Positions 1 through 10,489 of a stretch of 64,000 nt of DNA are shown piece by piece (the first letter of the stretch is position 1; every line of letters starts with the position of its first letter). The position numbers and the translations under genes were made by a program. The DNA is from Symbiodinium natans (Eukaryota > Sar > Dinophyceae > Suessiales > Symbiodiniaceae). The notes under the pieces are model-generated. The model was not told the DNA's origin, searched no databases, and saw only the letters and a list, made by a program, of their open reading frames with translations. The stretch lies in contig CAJNDS010002274.1 in the NCBI GenBank assembly GCA_905221605.1, positions 310,001 to 374,000 of the forward strand. The letters run 5' to 3'.

Positions 1-1080
1 TTTGTGAGCTTGTAAGCCGTGTGCTGCCGGCCACTTGCACTCGGTGCACCTGGCAGTTCTTGTTTTTCATTCTGGCCACTACCTCGGCTCAAGACATGTC
101 ATTTTCTTCCCCTTTGAGGCGATCCCGATCCGACTCTCCGTCGCGCCCGTCGCGTTCGAGGACGCAGGTCCAGGGAGTAAAGAGTGGAAGCACCACAGCG
201 ATACGGAACGGCCTCTTGGCCTTGAGCTGACAGGTGCGGGCAGAGCACGACGCCGAAGGAAGCGACGAGGAGGAGGCCAACGGGTTCTTTAGAGCTTCTT
301 TGTTGACCAGCTTCGACGAATGAAAGCCAAAGACGAGGGTGCTGATCAACGGTTGAAAAACATGGTTGAATAGGTAGGTTGCCGTACGTTGGTGGTGATC
401 TGCGGTGTGCAGGAGGCGCAGGCCGAAGAGTCCGCCCACGGAGAGATGCCCCACATGGTGCCAGACGTGGACTCCGAGCGCGAGGTGCATCTTGAGCTTG
501 CCAAGCTTGCATTGCAGTGCTAGTAATGGGGCTGATCAAGCCGGCCACGCCAAAGGTTTTCACCCATGTAATGAGCTCGAAATCTCGACGAGTGTACCAT
601 TCATGAGCAATGAGCCATCATTTTGTGCTACGGTCCGTTTTGGGTCTTGACGGTTTTTTTATTGCTTGCATGGTACCGCTTCACGAGATGTTTCGTCCTT
701 CATTGTCCCTCAGTTCACACCTCTGAATGCCCCCCAAACCCCGCGGTCGTTGATGTGTGGGGATGTAAAGAGGGGTCGCCTCTCACTTTCGGGCCCGTCC
801 GTGCCCTGTGTCAGGTCCTGCAGAGTTAAAGGATGTCCCGCCCTGTCCCACCTGTAGAAGAAAGGTCCATCGCAGCTGCGAAAGAAAATGTCAAGGGCAC
901 AGTGGCTTGTTACCAAGCTCGTCCGCAATGCCTCAGGTCTCTTGCAATGTCTTTTCAGAAGGACAAGGTCCCACATATGTGCATAATCTATTGAATTGAA
1001 TAATTGCCCTTATGAGAATAAAAGCACGCCGACTCCTCGCACTGCTTGGTAAGATGGCAGGAGTAGAAGAGTGTGTGCGT
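1..1080. other. No gene recognised
   Basis: Short open frames occur on both strands but none has splice signals plus coherent protein composition. The sequence CTCGGCTCAAG near 82-92 resembles the end of the dinoflagellate spliced leader only weakly and was not called. Confidence 0.4.
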
Positions 1081-1084
1081 GTGC

Positions 1085-1545
1085 AATGTGATCATAATCA
1101 CAGAGACCCGGGAAACTGGGTCCCCTTTTCTGGGGCGGGGGGCGTGGGGGTGGCGAAGACGAAATTCGAAGACGAAATTCGGCCAATCTCGGCTTCAGGG
1201 CCACAATTCCGCCCCTGAAGCCTAAATTCGGCCCCGAAGACGATGAAAATATGACCTTGAAGACGAAACGCAGCCCTGAAGCCGAAGTTCGGACCCTGAA
1301 GCCGAAAGTTGGCCCGAAAAGCTTAAATTCGGTTCCCCTTGGGCCTGCAGCCTAAAATGGGCCTGAATTGCGATTTCAGAGACCGAATATAGCTTCAGTG
1401 CGGCCCCTGAAGACGAAATTCGGCCCTGAAGCCGAAATTGGCCGAATTTCGTCTTCGAATTTCGTCTTCGGATTTCGTCTTCGCCCGCCCCCTCCCCCGG
1501 AAAAGGGGACCCAGCTTCCCAGGGAAGCTGGGTCAATGATCATGT
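1085..1545. mobile_element. Foldback / MITE-like element
   Basis: The two ends are long inverted copies of each other. The left arm (about 1085-1202) reads inward through GGGTCCCCTTTTC, a G-rich stretch, then GCGAAGACGAAATTCG units and GGCTTCAGGGCC. The right arm (about 1423-1545) is its reverse complement with a few mismatches, so roughly 120 bp on each side can pair. The centre is a degenerate array of CTGAAGCCGAAATTCGGCC-type units. The right end carries its own near-perfect hairpin at 1508-1534 (13-bp arms around one base). Both ends are flanked by TGATCAT-like sequence. No transposase frame lies inside, so if mobile it would be non-autonomous. It sits just upstream of the first recognised exon of the RS-rich gene, probably in an intron or 5' region. 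Confidence 0.75.
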
Positions 1546-1591
1546 GAGCGTGATGTGAGTGCACATGAAATTCTGCTGCTTTTCTCCTCAG

Positions 1592-2806
1592 AGGCCCGGC
1601 GCATCGAGGAGGAGAGGAGGCAGCTGCAGCTCCTCAAGGAGGTCCAGGAGACAGCCGGGAAGGGGACGCCCCCCCCCCCGTGGTTTGCAAAGAGTAGCTC
1701 CGCTTACTTCGAGCATCCTCGAGCTGATCTTGAGAGCCTCCAAGTAGCAGGATTTTGAGATGAAACGTGCTTCTCCAAAACTGTTCTCAATTGTTAGATG
1801 TGGCGAGGAGAAGCGGCGGAAGCAGGAGAGCGAGCGGAAGAAGAATTTGGGAGGAGTTTTCGCCCTGTCCGCGGATGACTTCGACAAGGCTCCCCAGCAA
1901 TCGGCAATGATCCACGGAGGATTTGCATCCACTCTTTGGGGGAGGGGAATTTCGGGAGTGCTAAGGAGGAGGACGAACGAGCCAAGAGGGCGCAGGCCGA
2001 CCTTGTCACTCTCTACATTCCGCAGTGGATAAGGTTCGTCAGCATGTGATGTTTTAGGCGGCGCAAGAAGGAGCAAAGAGCGAAAAGCAGCATCTCGGCA
2101 TGCCTCGGCTGAGCTTCTTTCATCAGCGCACGTGTTGGTGGAATTTGGCGTTGAGGCAGCTCCGGCATCCCACGTCGAGGGCGTCCCAGCGCCTTGGAAA
2201 TCCCCATTCATGCCATGTGGAATCGTGGCATCTGCTCGTACAAAGTTGACAAAGCTGAATGGGGCCCAATTGGACCAGCAGTGCAACGTGTGAAGTGTGA
2301 AGGGTCGATCCTTCCAAGGAGGAAGGACGCGCTGCTGGATGAGAGCGCTTCGGGCAGTGCCTCGGACGTTTTGGTTGTCTTGCAGATGCTTATATGCTGT
2401 TTTAGGCAATTGAGCGAAGATCGGAATCTTGCTGAGTCGTACTCGCCCCACATGCAGGCGGGTTCGACAAGTGCTGGAAGAACTGGGACTTCACCAAAGC
2501 CGAAGATCCGGCTGAAGTGTCTCGATGTGCAACAGGGAGCCTTGGGCCTCTGTGATGTGTACGTCAATGAGGGGCTGGATCCGCAGATCGCTGTCATAAC
2601 ACCATGGCACCTGACTAACACCCCCAGCATCTTTCACCCTCAACCTGTCTGCAGAGGTGGCCCGGCAGTTTATGCGCGTTACTGCAGCCAAACGGCGGGG
2701 CTACGGCGCCCGGCCCGACCGGCCCGAGCGGCCCGACCGGCCCGAGCGCTCGGAGAGGAGGCGAAGCCGCAGCCGCAGCCGAAGCCGCAGCCGCAGCCGG
2801 CGGTGA
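1592..2806 (+). CDS. Spliced gene for an Arg/Ser-rich (splicing-factor-like) protein, partial
   Basis: Not identified to family. Visible exons: 1592-~1662 (acceptor CTCAG; charged helix RIEEERRQLQLLKEVQE); from 1798 (acceptor TTAG; EEKRRKQESERKKNLGG then FALSADDFD); 1966-2004 (acceptor CTAAG; EEDERAKRAQADL, donor GT); a frame open 2060-2287 (HVLVEFGVEAAPAS, PAPWKSPFMPCGIVASA); 2458-2516 (FDKCWKNWDFTKAEDPAE); and 2657-2803. The last intron (2517-2656, GT-AG, 140 bp) joins in phase to give AEVARQFMRVTAAKRRGYG, then RPERPDRPERSE and an alternating Arg-Ser tail, RSRSRSRSRSRR, stopped by TGA at 2804. A GT at 2803 could instead splice on to further RS-like sequence near 2878-2915. RS tails of this kind are known from nuclear pre-mRNA splicing proteins; that role here is inference. 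Phase is proven only for the last junction, and the start is unknown. Confidence 0.6.
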
Positions 2807-5460
2807 GAGCTTTGGCGTGCGATACATCCACATACCGAAGCCGTCAAGAAGCCTCAACAACCCCTTTATGCAAGAAGCCGTTCAACAAACTCACGGTCCA
2901 GGGCGTTTCGGGTGGGTACAGAGCGATGCACTACTCTACAAGTTGCATGGCAATGCATTGGAATCCCGAGCGCCGAGCATCCTTGAGCTCCATATATTCC
3001 ATTTTCGGCAACGTAGCACAAACGGACGCAGCAAAGACGTGCCGTGCCGCGGATGCCGTGCGCGGCCACGGCTCTGCCATATACCAGCAGCCGATTCCGA
3101 AAGTGCGGAGGAAAAGTGTAGATAGGTCCTTTTTCGCCACCGCATGTCTTCCAGCTTTCACCTTGCTCGGATAGCTTTAACACCTTTAACGCCAATACTT
3201 CTCAGCAGGGTTTTTGTATGTGCAGGCCACAGTGATGTGTTGTGCTGTAGGTGTGCATTTCCTTCTTGCTTTATTCATGGTAATCCTGGCATGGCTTTGG
3301 ACTTCTGTGACATGGGTCAGTTTCACTTCGTATGCACTGGAGTAGATTGGGCCATCCATATGCTTGAAGACTCGGGACTGACGCGGAAAGACCCATGTGA
3401 TCGAGGCTGCATGAGTCTTCTTGCAGAGGCACTGTGAGTCCACCGGTGCAAAGACCGGGAGCGCGGACCTTTGTATGCCATGAGTACATGCCGGCGCGCC
3501 CTGCCGTTTTTGTTTGTCCCGTGCAGTCTACTGGTAGCAGCTCTAACACTTTCGGTTTGGTTGCACATCCTCTGAACGAGCGAAGCTTTGGGCTCTGAGG
3601 TGCATCCCTCGCGACGGACGCGCCGCGGCCCTGGCCGGGATCGGCTTCGGCTTTTTCCGATCGGGGTAGGGGATGGCTGGGAAGTGTGGAAGGGTCACCG
3701 CGTGATGGTGCCAGGAGCGGTCGAAGAAATGAGCTTGGATGAGCTCTTGGACAGCGTGGAGGCGACACGGTGCTCGAGAGGGGGCTGTTGGACTATCTTC
3801 GACAATCTTCGAAAGAAGCCCCACGTTCTGGGGGATCCTGGGTCCTGTACCAGAGGCCGGTGAAAAGCGAAGCCTGCAAAAGCACGACCAGAGGTGTGGC
3901 GGCGCGTCTTTTCATCTTGTCATGGACATCCTGTGACCTCAGGCCAGCTTCTGCAGCAAATGGCTGGGATGTGGAGATGAGTGAGATTCTCAGCGGATGC
4001 CGACATGCATAGTGTGTCTCAAATCTCAGCAGAGGCTGTAGACCTTGAGGGGGCATGGTGGACAAGGTAGCTTCTGCGCTTCGATTTGTTTTATCGCACA
4101 TCCGTAGTTTCTTGCTAAAGTGTGTGCTGATCGGAAACTCCTTGTTGGGAAGATCCCTGTGCCTCGTCGAGTTGAGGCCTTGACGAAGTGCTCAAGGAAG
4201 CCGTTCATAGCATTTCATAGCTCTAGCGGCGCAGCCTCGCATCTTCTGGCACGAACAGCTCGCCGGAGGAGCCCGTGGACCAGCCCCAGGCGATCCCCGA
4301 CAGCAAGCAAAGTCCAGCGATGGCCTCGGGCAAAGACGTATTAAGAAAGCTTGGAAAAAGGAACCGAAGACGGTTGTGACCTGGTGGCAAAAGCGTGCAA
4401 GACAAAGCTGCAGGAGCCGACGTTGGACGTACTCCTGGCTACTTAAAGCCGTTAGCTTTTGCTTGTCTGGAACGCGTCATCGGCATGCAGCGGGGCACAG
4501 TATAACGTTGTGGATCCTTGGCGAATGCCAGGACTTGTGACCACTGGCTGAGTGGGAGAATGCGGCCGGCAAGGCTGTGAGAACATGGTAAAAAAGATTA
4601 AAAAAAGAAGCCGAGGGGTGCACAAGCTTACGTACCTATCTCATGCTCTCAGACTCGCCAGCAAGGGGATTGGGGGGAGTCCCAACGGGAGTTCCGGCCC
4701 GAGTGACGAGCAGCCTCGCATCCCACGAGAAAGAGCGGCTGACCACCGCGCCACTGGATCATGCGCAGGCGGCTGCGCAAACGGAGCGTTGGTAAGAAAA
4801 ATATTACGGAGTATAGTTGGATTCATAATGCCTCCTGCCCGGATGCGTGCAGATTCCACGAACGCATGTTCGTGAAAGTGACCGCATGCAACCCGCAAAG
4901 GCAGGCTCTCCCACTGTCTGAATGGTCTATCCCGCGCCTCAAGCTGTGACATGGTTTGAGTTGTGGGGCAACTTCAAGTTGACAGGGTCATGACTCCTGT
5001 AGAAGGGCCAGGCATCATATCCTCTGCTGGTTTCACGTGGCACACCAGTTGTTGACACAGAGACGTGACAGTTATCAACTCTCCAGCACTGGCTTTTTCG
5101 TTGGAGCATCAGAGCGCTTTCGGATGCCCGTCCAGAGGAAGGCCAAATCCGAGGCGAAGGCGTGGGACGTACCTGTGTTTTGCTTCCCGGGATGCTTTTT
5201 GGAGCTTGCCAGCTGAAGGCGAATGGCACAAAGTCGACTTTGCAAGATGAGGATTCGTTGTTGGCCCCACCGCCAGGCAGGACGACACAGTATGCAGTGT
5301 ACAAAATCGTGTGATGGCCGCGCTGGAACCACACGTGGAGATCTCTGGAGACAAGGCAACTGGACGGATTCCTTCCTCATCCTCAAGGCCTCTTCAGTAT
5401 TGCCTGAGTCCTTCCCTGTTTTCTCATGGACTTTGAGGCTAGGAACAACAGAGAGTCAGT
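2807..5460. other. Weak coding signal, no gene resolved
   Basis: Several short charged open stretches occur (around 2875-2920, 3588-3860, 4211-4440 and 4640-4795, plus strand; also a 131-codon minus-strand frame at 4939-5334), but none has convincing splice signals with phase agreement. They may be further exons of the flanking genes or chance frames. Confidence 0.3.
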
Positions 5461-6126
5461 TTGGATCTGCTAGGTGTGCCGGTGGGCTGCGTGCCAAGGC
5501 CTCCCTACCCACTGGGCCCTTGGCGAATGATCCGTTCTGAGCGCCTCGCAATGTATGCGCGTTGTATGCCCTTTCGGGTCAGTCGCAGGCTTGGAGCTTT
5601 ACACTTCAGGGCTTGCCACACGCGGCTGTCTCAAGACTCTGGTGAGTGCCTCCATATCGGTGCTGCGTTCCTTCCGCGTGTGACCCCAGGAAAGAAGAAG
5701 AGCGAGGGACAGCTGCCCCTAAGAACCACAGCCCTCCAGTTCGCACCAGGCTCAGAACCTGTGTGGACGCCAGTGACTCTAATGCGCATGCACGGAAGCA
5801 AGGCAGAAGCAGCAAGCAGCACTAGAGCTGATCAGGTGGAAGCCCACAAGGTGCCTGTGGGCTTAGTGGCTACGCTGGCCGCTTCCTCGGCAATGACCTC
5901 GTTGATTTTGTGTCCTTACATGTTCAACCGTCAAACGTCTTCAAGCGTGTTCAGCCACTTCATCGACAACTTCTCTTTTGCATCCTGTTTGGACGTTGAT
6001 CTCGTATGTAGTAGTCATTGTAGTCGGCAGCCTGTGGTTGAACAAAAGATGTCGTGGTCGGTCGGATGCCAGAAAAGTCTAAGCAAAGGGTACCACAGCT
6101 TTCCTTGTTATGTTCCAACAGGCTGA
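5461..6126 (+). CDS. Open frame of 221 codons, unknown
   Basis: One of the two longest non-repetitive open frames in the window. Composition is mixed, with a basic stretch PGKKKSEGQLPLRTT near the middle and a modestly hydrophobic stretch GLVATLAASSAMTSLILC near residues 133-150. A competing plus-strand frame over 5680-5820 (KEEERGTAAPKNHSPP) and over 5870-5960 (GRFLGNDLVDFVSLHVQP) looks at least as protein-like, so parts of two or more exons in other frames may lie here. No start or family can be given. Confidence 0.25.
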   Translation: MDLLGVPVGCVPRPPYPLGPWRMIRSERLAMYARCMPFRVSRRLGALHFRACHTRLSQDSGECLHIGAAFLPRVTPGKKKSEGQLPLRTTALQFAPGSEPVWTPVTLMRMHGSKAEAASSTRADQVEAHKVPVGLVATLAASSAMTSLILCPYMFNRQTSSSVFSHFIDNFSFASCLDVDLVCSSHCSRQPVVEQKMSWSVGCQKSLSKGYHSFPCYVPTG

Positions 6127-6179
6127 CATGACGCAGGCGTGGTAGAATGCCTTGCAAAGCCCGACGAGATCCCCCCAGC

Positions 6180-6201
6180 GATCACCTCAACTGAGGTGAT
6201 C
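6180..6201. repeat. Short perfect hairpin
   Basis: GATCACCTCA and TGAGGTGATC form 10-bp perfect arms separated by AC. No T-run follows, so it is not a terminator-like element; function unknown. Confidence 0.8.
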
Positions 6202-6349
6202 ACTTGCGTGCTGCAAGACGCGATTGATGTTTTTTGTGGGTGGGTTGTGGAAGCCAGTCAAGCTGTAACTTTTGAAGTTAGCACTCGCCATAGTTCCAAC
6301 ATTGAGGGCCCTGACCTTCGCAGTTCAGATGCCCTTCCGATGCCCTTCA

Positions 6350-6399
6350 GGGGTCTTCAGAGGGGTCTTCAGGGTCTTCAGCGTCTTCAGGGTCTCAGG
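6350..6399 (+). repeat. GGTCTTCAG tandem repeat
   Basis: About five imperfect copies of a 9-bp unit GGTCTTCAG. It follows a doublet of GATGCCCTTC. Small minisatellite. Confidence 0.75.
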
Positions 6400-6956
6400 G
6401 CTCCGGAAGGCTCAAGCGCCTAGTTGGATTCTTCACTTGTGCAGCTGGCCTTGGAGAACTGTGACTATGGCGCGCGCGCACACACGCACGCACACCGAAA
6501 GCGTGTTAAGGAAGACAACTTGCATATACCTGAGAAGAGACAGCCATGCCAATTCTATGAATCTGCCAGGCCATCATCATTGGCGGTGAGAATCTAGACA
6601 GGCTGGACAGTGTCTCGGGCCCGGTGACACTTTAGGCCTGCAGTGCCTTCTTTCCTGGAAGGCTTCCTGAGAGGCCAGTGGAAGCAGAGGACTGAGTCGT
6701 TGGGGTGTATGGTCTTTTGCCGGGACTCCTGCGCATAATCCTGGGGTGCCCAAGGTATCCCCAGGTAGTGGTAGCAGGAGGAAGTCCTCGTCAAGTTGTT
6801 GTCATGAAGCCGAATGACCGCCGAAGTGTTTCGATCTCTTGGATGTTGTGTGTGTGTAGCAAGTGGAGGACCATTACGGAGTGCCGTGACCTCTGCCGTC
6901 TGCCCGTCTGCTGTGGGGGCCTGCTGGGTGCCTCATTCGTTGGTTTCCTTGGAAAG

Positions 6957-7517
6957 GTTGGGAGTGGCACGGGATGCTCAAACTGCGGACATCAAGCGCG
7001 CCTACAAGACAATGGCGAAGCGCTGGCATCCGGATAAGAGCCTTGCCGGAGTTTACTGTGCTTGTGTCCCACGCAAGTGACCGAGCTCGGCAGACAAGGT
7101 CTCCCTGACAGTAGCCCGGTAGCTTCAACAGTTGGCTGGATGTGCCTGGAGAAGGGGCCTGGAGAGAAGATGCACAAGGGCTTGAGACGGGCCCCTGCAC
7201 ATGTGCAAGCAAGCACGCTGCCTTTAAAGACCCTGTGTCTGTGTCCAGCGAATCCCCTTCCCAGGAACCCCAACTGCAGCTCCTGCCAGGAGTGCGGCTT
7301 TGTTGATGAATGTTGCCTGTTCCCGCCATTCGGTTTGCAGTATGCAGAGCATGTGACGGTGAGTCCTGCGAAGGAGACTTTCTCCAAGATTGCTGTAGCC
7401 TATGAGACACTGCCGGATACCTAGAGGATGTTTTTGCCTCGAGCCCAATTTGATTGAGAGCAAATGCTGCTTACAAGGTCAGACGACTCAAAGCGTGCTG
7501 CTTATGACGAAGCCGGC
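6957..7517 (+). CDS. J-domain (DnaJ/HSP40) co-chaperone, three exons, partial
   Basis: The J domain, which binds and stimulates Hsp70 ATPase, is spread over three exons. Exon 1 (about 6957-7044) reads LERLGVARDA then DIKRAYKTMAKRWHPDK, containing helix II and the invariant HPD loop. Exon 2 (7341-7411, acceptor TTTGCAG) reads YAEHVTVS then AKETFSKIAVAYETL, helix III. Exon 3 (from 7478, acceptor ACAAG) reads SDDSKRAAYDEAGG, the usual end of the domain. Exon 1 ends on a codon boundary and exon 2 starts on one; exon 2 ends two bases into a Leu codon completed by the first base of exon 3, so phases agree. Both introns (7045-7340 and 7412-7477) begin GCCGGA, i.e. GC-AG introns, which are known in dinoflagellates. 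The HPD-helix III linker is about five residues longer than usual. The protein's other domains, start and end were not found. Confidence 0.85.
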
Positions 7518-7859
7518 GGTGTGGCCGGGCACTCGCACTGCCAACCGGCTTCCCCTCACTTGCCAGTTTTTCTGCAGTACTCTGCCAGGGCCAGTACTTT
7601 GCAGTTCTTTCCTGCTCGAAGGCTACATCCGAATTGACATCGCCCAAGAGCGTCCCTTTGAACAAAGGCAATTTTGATGAGCACCTTGCCCGGTTTCGGA
7701 GTGCAAGTACAATGTACGAGTGTACAAGTACTGACAAGTACCTGCTAATTCCATCACCCGAGGCTTGTAACTTTCTCCAATGACGTTTGGATCGTGCAGG
7801 CGGCAGCGGCAGCTGCTGTGCTTTGCAATGTGTTGTGGACTTGGCAGGACTTGTGGCAG

Positions 7860-8190
7860 CGATAATCGCTTGACAAAGGTTTTCCGACCCGACAATCCCC
7901 ACTGCGCTCGCAGCCTGGATGACGGCACGCGTGCTGCGAATGTCGCCTTTGGACGATGGCTCCGAGGCGAGTTTTCACCCCTTCTGGGAGAACCAGATCC
8001 AGAAGTACCAGCACTTGGTCCGTTTCGGCCAGCCGCTGCCAGCCCAACCTCGTTTCGAAGCTGCGCTTGCCGCCTCCGCAGCTTTGTACAGGGCGTATCG
8101 ACGTGACCGACGACCAGGCCAAGTGGCTTCCTTTGAAGGTGCGTGCCTGGCACCCAGAGGTCTCAGCACTGCTCAGCATCATGATCATCA
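7860..8190 (+). CDS. Exon-like region after the J-domain exons, frame uncertain
   Basis: Two plus-strand frames look protein-like. One gives RLTKVFRPDNPHCARSLDDG then AANVAFGRWLRGEFSPLLG (about 7870-8010). The other gives MSPLDDGSEASFHPFWENQ then IQKYQHLVRF (about 7937-8025). A third frame gives VTDDQAKWLPLKV near 8104. They could be downstream exons of the J-domain gene. No family recognised. Confidence 0.3.
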
Positions 8191-8439
8191 TACACTATAG
8201 CGATCGCTTTTTTTGTGAGCTCCGAGAGGTGCTTCCGACTGTCCTGAAGTTTGGCAGGCGGGACACCCGGCGCACCCGTGCTACAAATCAGATGACACTT
8301 TGACACCTTTTTGCTCCCAGGCACTTGGGAGCCGTGGAGATTTTCCCTGTGACCCAAATGCATGAAACTCCGCAGGTGCTCGTTTCAGTTCTCTGTGCTG
8401 TGTCGGGTATAGCAAGTACGATAAGTACTGGTATGCTCA

Positions 8440-8850
8440 GCCCACGAAGCTGCGCAGGCACTCACGAAATTCGTGTTGACCTCCTTCCCGAACATCGGGT
8501 TGCCACTGAGCTCGGACCACAACGCCCTCACTTCGTGGCTGAGCAGACCGACTCGGCGTCACAAGGCTGCTGCACAGTGGAAGTGCGCGATCCGAAGAGT
8601 CCGAAGATGTCCGAGAGCATGTGTGATAGGTTGATGCTGTTGATCAGAGCATACGTCTGAAGGTGCTGTTCGCTATCCCGGGCAAGAGTGAGGAGGAGAC
8701 GGGCAAGTGACGCCCCAAACTGATGCCCAAGCACACCTCAACCACAGTGTTCTTCGGAATGCCCAGTGGCCAGTGGAGGAGCGGTACAAGTCCCACCTCA
8801 TCCCACGGAAGCTTGCTGCCCAGTGGCCGGGCCGCCCGGAGGATCCCCAG
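8440..8850 (+). CDS. Exon-like pieces, unknown product
   Basis: Three short stretches look coding: HEAAQALTKFVLTSFPNIG near 8445-8500, VLFAIPGKSEEETGK at about 8660-8707, and EERYKSHLIPRKLAAQWPG ending PEDPQ at 8773-8850. The last is charged and compact, as expected of an exon. Junctions between them were not resolved. They may belong to the gene upstream. Confidence 0.35.
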
Positions 8851-9567
8851 ATGTCTCTAAGCTCTCGCTCTCGTTTTTTTGGTTTTCCATCTGTTTGTCT
8901 TTCTTGAAAAGTGCATGTGCATCGAAACAGCTTTGCAGAGAAAGGGCCCTTGATTATCTCGTACTCTGTATACCAATCAACCGATGAGTGATCATCTGCG
9001 AGTCCATTTAGTGAGATCCTAGACGGGATTGTGTTTTGCTGGTACCATTGTGGCAGGGATTTTTTTCTCAAGCTGCTCAGTTAATGCAAATGGCTTAAAA
9101 AACCAAAATTAAGAGTTGCCCCACTGAGCAACACAATTTCTTGGCCATCAGGGAATGCTGCAAGCAGAATTCCGATCGTTTCTTTTAGCCGTCGACACCA
9201 CACCCTCCATGCCCCAGACTCCAATCCTGTTCGATTTTGCGTAGCTTGTTGTTCAACGTATACATGCATGTTCATGCGAAACAGACAGGGTTCTGTTTTG
9301 AGACAGAGAACTCTGACATATCTCTACGCTAGCATCTTTTTGCAGACATGAACGAAGCCGCGAAGGACCCATCGGCACCGCATTCAGACACAAGCCACCC
9401 AAAACCACCCGGTTTCTGTGAGGTCCGAGGTCTTCGAGGTCCGCTCCGCTGAGACCGATCTCCTCCATGGACTGCCTGCTGCCGAGACTTCCGAAACCCA
9501 CGGCCCGAAATATATGGGGGGATGTGACTAGGATGCGCTTGTGGAGTGATTGGCGAGAAGATTCTGA

Positions 9568-9726
9568 GAAATTCCGTATCCTGACAATCTACTCCATCTG
9601 CTCTGTCTGCCAGAGAACTTGATGAACCTGAAGTTGGTGAAGTCGCTACGGTTGTGTAACTCTGCGACGGTGGCTACTCGTTTAAATCTCCCGGTGTTTC
9701 ACTACATCCGGCACAAGAGGATTTGA
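9568..9726 (+). CDS. Leucine-rich stretch, possible LRR exon
   Basis: The frame reads IPYPDNLLHLLCLPENLMNL then KLVKSLRLCNSA, with leucines at the spacing of leucine-rich repeats (LPxxLxxLxxLxxLxLxxN). It ends in TGA at 9724. LRRs usually mediate protein-protein contacts. Only about one and a half repeats are visible and no neighbouring LRR exon was found, so chance is possible. Confidence 0.35.
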   Translation, partial: EIPYPDNLLHLLCLPENLMNLKLVKSLRLCNSATVATRLNLPVFHYIRHKRI

Positions 9727-10084
9727 ACTCTTGAGTTCAAGTTGAGTTCCAAGCCCTCCAAGCTCCCGAAGCCCTCCAAGCCACCAAGGCCACTTCCACC
9801 CGAGGCCTTTCCCCAGATGTGTTCTGAGGGGATTTTGGAGGAGAAGTTTGGGGGCTCTTGGTGCTTTGGGCTCTCGGATGCACGAGGGAGATGCTCGGGT
9901 TACCGGGGTGATCGGCTTGGTCTACCCTGATCCCTAAACCCGAACCCCCGGTAGTTGCGTCGAGTTCCCTGGTGCGGGAGGTGAAGGCATCGCTGCCGTC
10001 CAAGGCTGACTCGGGCCAGAAGGCCGGGACACTCTCTATCTGTGAGCCCCCGTAACCTGTAATGTCCCGCAAACCCAGTCAAGC

Positions 10085-10200
10085 CTATTAACCCTGCATA
10101 AACCCTGTATGAAACCCATGAAAAGCCCCTGCATAAACCCTCTAAGCCCTACACGAAGAAGCCCTAAATATAAACCCCTAAATATAAACCCCATAAAAGA
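10085..10200 (-). repeat. Degenerate telomere-like CCCTAAA strings
   Basis: Repeated AACCCTG, AAACCC, GCCCTAAATATAAACCCC units on the plus strand correspond to TTTAGGG on the minus strand. Copies are irregular, so this is a decayed interstitial array rather than a telomere. Confidence 0.6.
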
Positions 10201-10265
10201 GAAAAAGGAACTTAAAAAGAAAGGCTAGGGGCCCCCTGTGCTCTCCCTTTAAAGGGGGGGTTCTC

Positions 10266-10322
10266 AGGCCGCCGCCTTGCTCTTCCCCGCGCGGGGCACG
10301 GAGCCAAAGGCCGCGGCGGCCT
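10266..10322. repeat. GC-rich inverted repeat
   Basis: AGGCCGCCGC (10266-10275) pairs with GCGGCGGCCT (10313-10322), and a palindrome CCCGCGCGGG lies in the loop. The surrounding 10.2-10.5 kb is GC-rich and ends in CTCCTCCTCC and a C-run. No gene seen. Confidence 0.7.
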
Positions 10323-10489
10323 TCGCCTGGCCCTCCGGAGCGGGCTCTTAGAGCACCCCTTCCCCCCTCCTCCTCCTCCTCCTTCCTCCTTCCTCTTTTA
10401 TTATGTTAGGGCCTTTTTAGGGAGAGAGGTCCGAGAGTCCTCTGGAGAGCTCCCCCCCCCCCCCCTTCCATGCCACCTCTTAGAGTCTT